NCBI RefSeq assembly: GCF_018446385.1
Contig: NC_056000.1
Span: forward strand, 76,766,688-76,830,687
DNA from: Zingiber officinale
Lineage: Eukaryota; Streptophyta; Magnoliopsida; Zingiberales; Zingiberaceae
Length of the DNA: 64,000 nucleotides
Direction: 5' to 3'
A model generated the notes under the pieces. The model worked only from the letters and a program-made list of their open reading frames with translations, ran no database searches and was not told the origin of the DNA. Both the position numbers and the translations under genes were made by a program. Below, piece by piece: positions 58,119 through 64,000 of this stretch. Each line of letters starts with the position of its first letter. Position 1 is the first letter of the stretch.

Positions 58119-59770
58119 ATATGCGACAGTGCAGATGGCTAGAGCTGGTCAAAGACTACGATATAGACATCCTCTACCACCCAGGAAAAGTAAATAGGGT
58201 AGCAGACGCCCTTAGCAGAAAGTCCAGTGCTGCCCTATTATCTCTAGCAGCCATGTCACCGCCCCTACAGAAAGAGATCACAGATTTCGATCTCGAACTC
58301 ATAGTTGGATAGCTCTCTACTATGACATTAGAGTCTACCTTGCTTGGTGATCTCCAAACAGCTCAGGAACAGAACCCTGAAATTCAGAAAATCAAGCAAG
58401 GATTAGCAGAATCAGAAAGTGGAGAATTCAGAATATCCGATAGTGGGGTATTGTACTTTGGTGACAGATTATGTGTTCCAGATCAGGAGGAACTACGAAG
58501 AAAGATTCTAGATGAGGCTCACAAGACTCCCTATGCGATGCATCCTGGCTCCACCAAGATGTACCAGGATTTGAAGAAATATTTTTGGTGGCCTGGGATA
58601 AAGAGAGACATCGCTAGATATGTCAGCACCTGTCTAACCTGTCAGAGGGTCAAGGCAGAACACCAGAGATCAGGAGGAGTCTTGCAACCTATTCAGATTC
58701 CAGAATGGAAGTGGGAAGACATTTCTATGGATTTCATAATAGGATTACCCAGAACCACGAATGGTTTTGATACCATCTGGGTAATAGTCAACAGGTTGAC
58801 TAAATCAGCCCACTTCTTAGCTATCAGGATATCCTACTCCATGGAGCAGCTGGCTCAGTTGTATCTCAAGGAGATCGTTAGACTACATGGAGTCCCGCGA
58901 ACCATTATTTCAGACAGGGATAGTAGGTTCACATCACACTTCTGGGAGTGTGTACAGTCAGCTTTGGGCACGAAGCTAAAATTTAGCACAGCTTTCCATC
59001 CTCAGACAGATGGCCAGACGAAGCGAGTAAATCAGGTACTCGAAGATATGCTCCGAGCATGTGCCCTAGATTTCAAGGGAAGTTGGTGCAAATATCTGAG
59101 CTTAGTAGAATTTGCATACAACAACAGCTATCAGGCCACTATCGGCATGGAACCTTACGAGGCTCTCTATGGGCGGAGGTGTAGATCTCCAATCTGCTGG
59201 TATGAGAGTGGTGAACAGAAAGAACTAGAACTTCAGACAGATCTAGTAGCAGATACCACAGCGGCTATACAGCAGATCCGCCAGAGGATAGAAACAGCTC
59301 AGAGCCACCAGAAAAGCTATGCTGATATACGGCGCAGACCCTTAGAGTTTTCAGTTGGGGATTCAGTGTTCCTCAGAGTAGCTCCCATGAAGGGAGTAAT
59401 GCGTTTTGGGAAAAAGGGCAAACTAAGTCCCAGATATGTGGGACCATACCTTATCACTAGAAGGGTGGGCAAAGTAGCATATGAGCTAGAGCTACCTCAG
59501 GAAATGTTAGCTGTCCACAATGTATTTCAGGTCTCTATGCTGAAGAAGCATATCCCAGATGCCACCCAGGTGATTGAGCCCCAGCTGGTACAAGTCCGCG
59601 AAGACCTCAGCTATGACAGTCGGCCTATTCAGATAATAGACCGAGCAGTTAAGAAATTGCGGAACAAGGAAGTACCATTAGTAAAAGTTATTTGGCACAG
59701 TCACATAGCAGAAGAGGCAACTTGGGAGACAGAAGCCAGTATGAGACAAAAGTACCCAGAGTTATTATAA
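58119..59770 (+). pseudogene. Integrase with C-terminal chromodomain of the chromovirus
   Basis: The zinc-binding region ends CLTCQRVK. The core has SMDFIIGLP and IISDRDSRF, but the catalytic Glu is Lys (AAG at 59021-59023 in DGQTKRVNQ). The GPY/F-type region (YVGPYLI) and a chromodomain-like end (VKVIWHSHIAEEATWE) follow, typical of Tekay elements; the chromodomain targets insertion to chromatin. TAG 58310-58312 is the only stop in this part. The frame ends at TAA 59768-59770. Confidence 0.93.
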
Positions 59771-59805
59771 GTTCGAGGATGAACTTTATATAAGGTATGG
59801 GGGAT
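59771..59805 (+). other. 3' tail and polypurine tract of the chromovirus
   Basis: gttcgaggatgaac is followed by a purine-rich tract (ggtatgggggat) that abuts the 3' LTR. Confidence 0.7.
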
Positions 59806-61757
59806 TGTAACGCCCGAAAATTCTCAAAATTATTTTAGAAATATTCTATGATTTTTCTGAAATTTTAGAATACTTTTATGGAATTTTTAGAGCAGTAGAA
59901 GTAGAAAAAACAAATAGAACCGTAAAATAACCTACGCGGGAATTGAACCTGAGACCTATTGGGTCCTATGACTTATGGTGGACCATGGTAACCAAGTGAA
60001 CCCAGCAGGGCCGTGCTGAAAAGCAAGGGGAACAATTTTATTTAAGTTAGAGTTGGGGGAAATAATTTCATAATATAAATAGGGAGGAATTAAGTGAAGA
60101 GTTATTTTTCTTAACATAACCCTCCTCCTAAAACCCTCACCCGCCGACCCCTTCTCCTCCTCTTTCTCTCGGCGCACCCAAGAAAAGGCTAGGGTTCCGT
60201 CCCCTAGGCTACCAGGAGTTCTTTCTGGCGACGACTCCGGCATAAGGACGTTCCCCTCCGCGAGAAGAGCACGTAGACGTAGGAGGATCGTCTAGGAGAT
60301 CGTTCTTCCGGGGAAAACTAGCAATTAGAATCGTAAGAAACTTCGAGCAGGAGGTAAGAAACCCCTCACCTGCAGTATAAGTAGCTATTCGTATGATTTT
60401 TATACATTAGTTTAGTCGTATGCAAATTTTGGCATATAGGGTGTGCATTAGCGTACACCAAGTGCTTGATAGAATGTTTAGCACAGTCAAATGCAAATTA
60501 GGCATTTTTATTAGCTAGGATAAATGCGATAGAAGCATTTACACAGCCTATTTAGTCTTGCTATAGCTCTTATGGGACTAGATGTCCAATGGGTGGGCTC
60601 CCATAGTCGCCTCTAGGTTCAGACTGCCTAGTTCTGGGTTTAGATAACCTAGTAAAAGAGCAAGACAAGAAATAATTAGCTATGTTAGTATTTTACTTTC
60701 TCAGTGGCACTGTACTGGATTAGATATCCATTGGGTTGGGCTCCCATAGTCGTCCCTAGGTTTAGATAACCTAGTAAACCCTACTAAATTCGGGACTTGC
60801 AAACCCGGGTTTCGTTAGGGATGCGCGCATAGCAAATACAGTTGTCGGGTCCATCAGCACATGATTATGTATTTTAATCTATTATGATAATTAGTTTTCA
60901 AAACTCACAAATCAGTTGTGTATACAGTTTAAATTCAGTTCTAGCTTAGTTTGATTTTAGCTCAGTTCATATTTCAGTTTAGCTTTCATTATTGAAACAT
61001 GTGATTATGCCATGACTAGCTTTTGATTTCCATGTATTGTATGACACCATGCCATGCTTTCACCTGTTCAGTATGTATTTCAACCAGCATGTTTTCAAAT
61101 CATAAATTGCATCGTATGCATGTTTTAGTGAGGTAGATGGTTTCTTACTAAGCTCTCAAGCTTACAGATACTTTTTTTTCCTTATACTGCAGATAAAGGT
61201 AAAGGAAAAATGGATTACCGGAGGCTGGAGGTCAATGCAAGGATGAAGATGTGTGTGAGCTGGAGTTTGGAATAAAGATCCTAGGGATTTTAGCAAGTTT
61301 AACAATTAGAACTTTGTCATTTTTAGTTTTTGCAGTTCAGTTGCTTAAATGTTAAGAATTAGTTAATCATGCACCCTATCATGCTTAAAATACTATCTGT
61401 GTGATGTTAGAATGTTTTGCATTTAGTTTAGAATTGATATTAGTAATTTTGGCATGAACAAGTGCTGAAATCAGAGCTTAGCTACAAAATCAGAAACCCT
61501 AATCGATCGGTGGATCGATTGGGGGGTCCTCAATCGATCAATGGATCTATTAGTAGCTTGTTCCGCGAACAGACTGCGTCTGGATCGATCAGCCGATCGA
61601 TCCAGCCTAATTTCATCGCGAACAGAGAGCTCTGGAATCAATCACTGGATCAATTGGTTAGCCTGGATCGATCAGCCGATCGATCCAGGATATTGCCCAA
61701 GCACAGTAGCGTGATGGATCGATCACTGGATCGATCCAACCCACATCCCAGATACAG
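59806..61757 (+). repeat. 3' LTR of the chromovirus, cut by a copia insertion
   Basis: Collinear with 52667 onward at high identity, including the tRNA-like block, TATA box, splice-like sites (60354 and 61192) and the first six palindromes. It stops after gatacag, where a copia LTR starts. The remaining 300 bp or so should lie past the window. Confidence 0.93.
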
Positions 61758-63041
61758 TGTTGGTGCGGGAAGCATCCGACGATCAAACCCGAGTTTTGAT
61801 AATGGCAAAGGATTCAAAGTTAAGGGGTTTTGTGATCTGACAGCTTTGTTGAGTGTTTCAGGAAAGTCCTAACTGCGGTTAGGCAGGTGAAAACCCTAGG
61901 GGGTGGTAACCCTAGGTCCTAGGGGGTGGTAACCCTAGGTGGAGAAAAGTCCTAGCTGCGGTTAGGCAAAGGGAAAACCCTAGGGGGCGGTAACCCTAGG
62001 TCATAGGGGGTGGTAACCCTATGCGGAAAGTCTTGGCAGGTCGGTGGCTTCAGGCAAAAGTCCTAGGGGGTGGTAACCCTAGGTGGAAAGTCCTGGTGTC
62101 GCGAACCAGGTGAAAGTCTGGACTAGCCGGGAAGCGGATGTCCAGCAGAAAGTCCGGAAGCATCGAGTGCTGAGCAAAAGTCCAGTCGATCCGGAGGATC
62201 GCACTGGCAACAGGTAAATCTCCTGAGTGGAGTAGGTGAGGACGCGTTCCCTGCAGTAGGCGTCGAGTCGACCTAGGGTTTCCGGTTGGAAATCCGAAGT
62301 CAGGCTCGGATAGTCCGGAGACTATCATTATCACTTCTATTATGTTTATGTGCTAACTTTGTTTTGCAGGGTATGTGTTTGGGACTAACACATTTTGCAG
62401 GAACAAAGGAGCAAGTTACAACTCGGATGAACAGTGTCCGAGGCGCCTCCATGGAGCTTGGAGGCGCCTCGGGAAAAGCCAGCGCAGAAGGTTGGAGGCG
62501 CCTTAGATGAAGTTCAAGGCGCCTTGGTTGGGTTGAAGGCGCCTTGGGTGGTGGAAATGCGTGAGAAGATTCGACCAGTTCGCTCCTGATCTCCCCGGGT
62601 GACTCGGCTGTTTAAGGCGCCTTGAAGGGCTTCAAGGCGCCTTGGATGCCCTTTAAGGTCTTCGAGCAGCAGTGAAGTATAACGAATTCCAAGTCTTACG
62701 TCTTCAACGTCTTGCTCGAAGACTCCGGAAGTCTTCTAAGTCTCAGACGACCCGAGCTCAAGATTTCTCTTTTTCGGTATAGATTTCTTTTATCGCATTT
62801 CTGTAATACTTAGTTTGTAATAATCGAGCTTATAGTTGTTGCCCACCGGAAGCGATCAAGGATCGCGGGCCTTCGAGTAGGAGTCGCCTTAGGCTTCGAA
62901 CGAAGTAAAAATCTTTTGTGTCTTTGTGTGTTTGTTTTTTCCGCTGCATTAACTCTTACGCTTTTTACGATTCCGATAATCGAACGAAATAGCCACGAGA
63001 GCTATTCACCCCCCCCCCCTCTAGCGCGTCTCGATCCAACA
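61758..63041 (+). repeat. 5' LTR of the distal SIRE-like element
   Basis: 1284 bp ending ccaaca. It contains a ccctagg-type array (61890-62085), seven GGCGCC palindromes (62440-62645) and the conserved downstream block ttgttgcccaccggaagcg shared with the 33441 element. No strong TATA box; gtataac near 62677 is a weak candidate. Confidence 0.88.
62440..62645. repeat. Seven dispersed GGCGCC palindromes
   Basis: Extended forms such as GAGGCGCCTC and CAAGGCGCCTTG are separated by 10 to about 95 bp. Confidence 0.9.
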
Positions 63042-63294
63042 ATTGGTATCAGAGCGGGGTCGTCTTGAATCAGTGCAACCACTATTCAAGACAATTTTTT
63101 TCGTGGTTTTGTTCGGAGTCAATTAGAATTTAGCCTCATAGCTATATTCTAATTTCTTTTTACGAATCGATTTTTTGCCCGAAGTTGGTGCAACACCACT
63201 CGAGCTCGTAATTATTACTATTCTCTTCCCACACTACTAATCCAAGACTCAGTCTTGGAATAGATCTTGTTGTTTTTTGTTCTTTTAGATCTAA

Positions 63295-64000
63295 ATGGCC
63301 CAACTAGAAGGATATAGCACCGTTCGCCCCCCACTATTTTCCGGAGAAGACTTTGGATATTGGAAGGGGCGAATGGAAATATATCTAAAGATCCAGTTCG
63401 ACACCTGGATGATCGTCAGAACAGGACTACAACTACCAACTGGTACCGATGGTAAGCCTACATCCTGTGAAAACTGGGAGCCCGCATTTATCAAGAAGGT
63501 GGAAGCCGACGCCAAAGCCACCTGCACCATCCAATGCGGTCTGACCAAAGAAGAGCTCAACAGAGTCGGTCCATTCTCCTCCGCAAAGGAACTATGGGAG
63601 AAACTGATCGAACTACACGAGGGCACCTCGGAAACCAAGGTAAGTAAGCGTGATTTGTTATTAAATAAACTATACAAAAATGCAGGAAGGCGAGACGGCA
63701 AGCTCTTTGCACGCCCGAATTCAAGATATCCTGAATTCTCTACATGGAATCGGGCAGAAGGTAGAAAACAGAGATATAATAAGGTATGCCCTTAACTCAT
63801 TCCCTAGGAGTACACTATGGGCATCAATGGTAGATGCCTATAAAGTCTCTAAGGATTTGTCTTCCTTAAAATTAGATGAATTGTTTAGTGAATTCGAACT
63901 CCATGAACAGACTAATGCACGGCCATCCGAGAAAGGGATTGCTTTGGTTGCAGGAACGAGTCGAACACGGGAATCAAGAGGACGGCGAAAAATTGAATCG
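63295..64000 (+). pseudogene. Gag of the distal SIRE-like element (frameshifted, cut by the window)
   Basis: ATG 63295. The N-terminal Gag fold includes FGYWKGRME and AKELWEKLIELHEG, strongly similar to the Gag at 37942. A one-base indel near 63680 moves the homologous reading to another frame, which continues through LHARIQDILN, LWASMVDAYK and TNARPSEKG to the window end. Confidence 0.88.

Larger units (their letters stand above)
52667..61757 (+). mobile_element. Tekay/Del-type chromovirus (Ty3/gypsy)
   Basis: The 5' LTR is 52667-54923 and the 3' LTR starts at 59806 (cut at 61757 by a copia element). The left duplication candidate is aaaag (52662-52666). It has an initiator-tRNA-Met primer-binding site at 54927-54938, one Gag-Pol frame with a chromodomain-like end, and a purine-rich tatgggggatt before the 3' LTR. 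The LTRs differ by roughly a few percent where I compared them. Four TAG stops and one deleted base inactivate it. Confidence 0.94.
61758..64000 (+). mobile_element. SIRE-like copia element, 5' part only
   Basis: The LTR start TGTTGGTGCGGG matches the element at 33441 for about 70 bp and then diverges. The left duplication candidate is tacag (61753-61757). A primer-binding site for initiator tRNA-Met is at 63044-63055. Gag resembles the other SIRE-type Gag. The element runs out of the window. Confidence 0.88.

Overview
The window is plant nuclear DNA made almost entirely of nested LTR retrotransposons around one recognisable host gene fragment. The host gene is a BAHD acyltransferase 5' half (17135-18020). 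Its high third-position GC fits a grass-like or ginger-like monocot; this is inference, and the sequence does not name the species. I found no bacterial, organellar, rRNA, tRNA or CRISPR features.

Layout. (1) 1-16076: a Tat-lineage Ty3/gypsy element whose 5' LTR is cut by the window edge. It has one decayed gag-pro-pol frame with dual RNase H, then two antisense genes in tandem, a microsatellite, a 77-bp tandem array, a polypurine tract and a 1.74-kb 3' LTR with its own tandem arrays. (2) 16077-17134: flank with an 18-bp minisatellite and the upstream region of the acyltransferase gene. (3) 18021-46835: a second Tat element inside that gene. It is interrupted by a non-autonomous copia-like element (20839-23836, target-site duplication atatc), a solo LTR (27713-31689, ccata) and a SIRE-type copia element (33441-45668, gcctc). 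The copia element's 5' LTR carries another solo LTR (34084-37140). (4) 46836-52666: a decayed copia element with a long LTR. (5) 52667-61757: a Tekay/Del-type chromovirus inserted in (4), nearly intact but inactivated. (6) 61758-64000: the 5' LTR and gag of another SIRE-like copia element inserted in the chromovirus 3' LTR. Elements 3 to 6 do not close here, so the missing acyltransferase 3' half should lie beyond base 64000.

Three observations stand out. First, the antisense genes of the Tat elements have a consistent three-exon model: a TATA box on their own strand, two short GT-AG introns at equivalent places in all three copies, and a conserved C-terminus. Removing the introns leaves copy B in one reading frame over about 828 codons. 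One element carries two diverged copies. Second, the non-autonomous element encodes one chimeric protein, the N-terminal part of a copia Gag followed by about a dozen 11-residue repeats, and its promoter TATA box lies inside a perfect 13-bp inverted repeat. Third, three LTR families carry arrays of GGCGCC-centred palindromes in the upstream part of the LTR, next to a clear TATA box in two of them.

Most lesions in the gypsy copies are nonsense changes that C-to-T on one strand or the other could explain. All three gypsy integrases have lost an active-site acidic residue.
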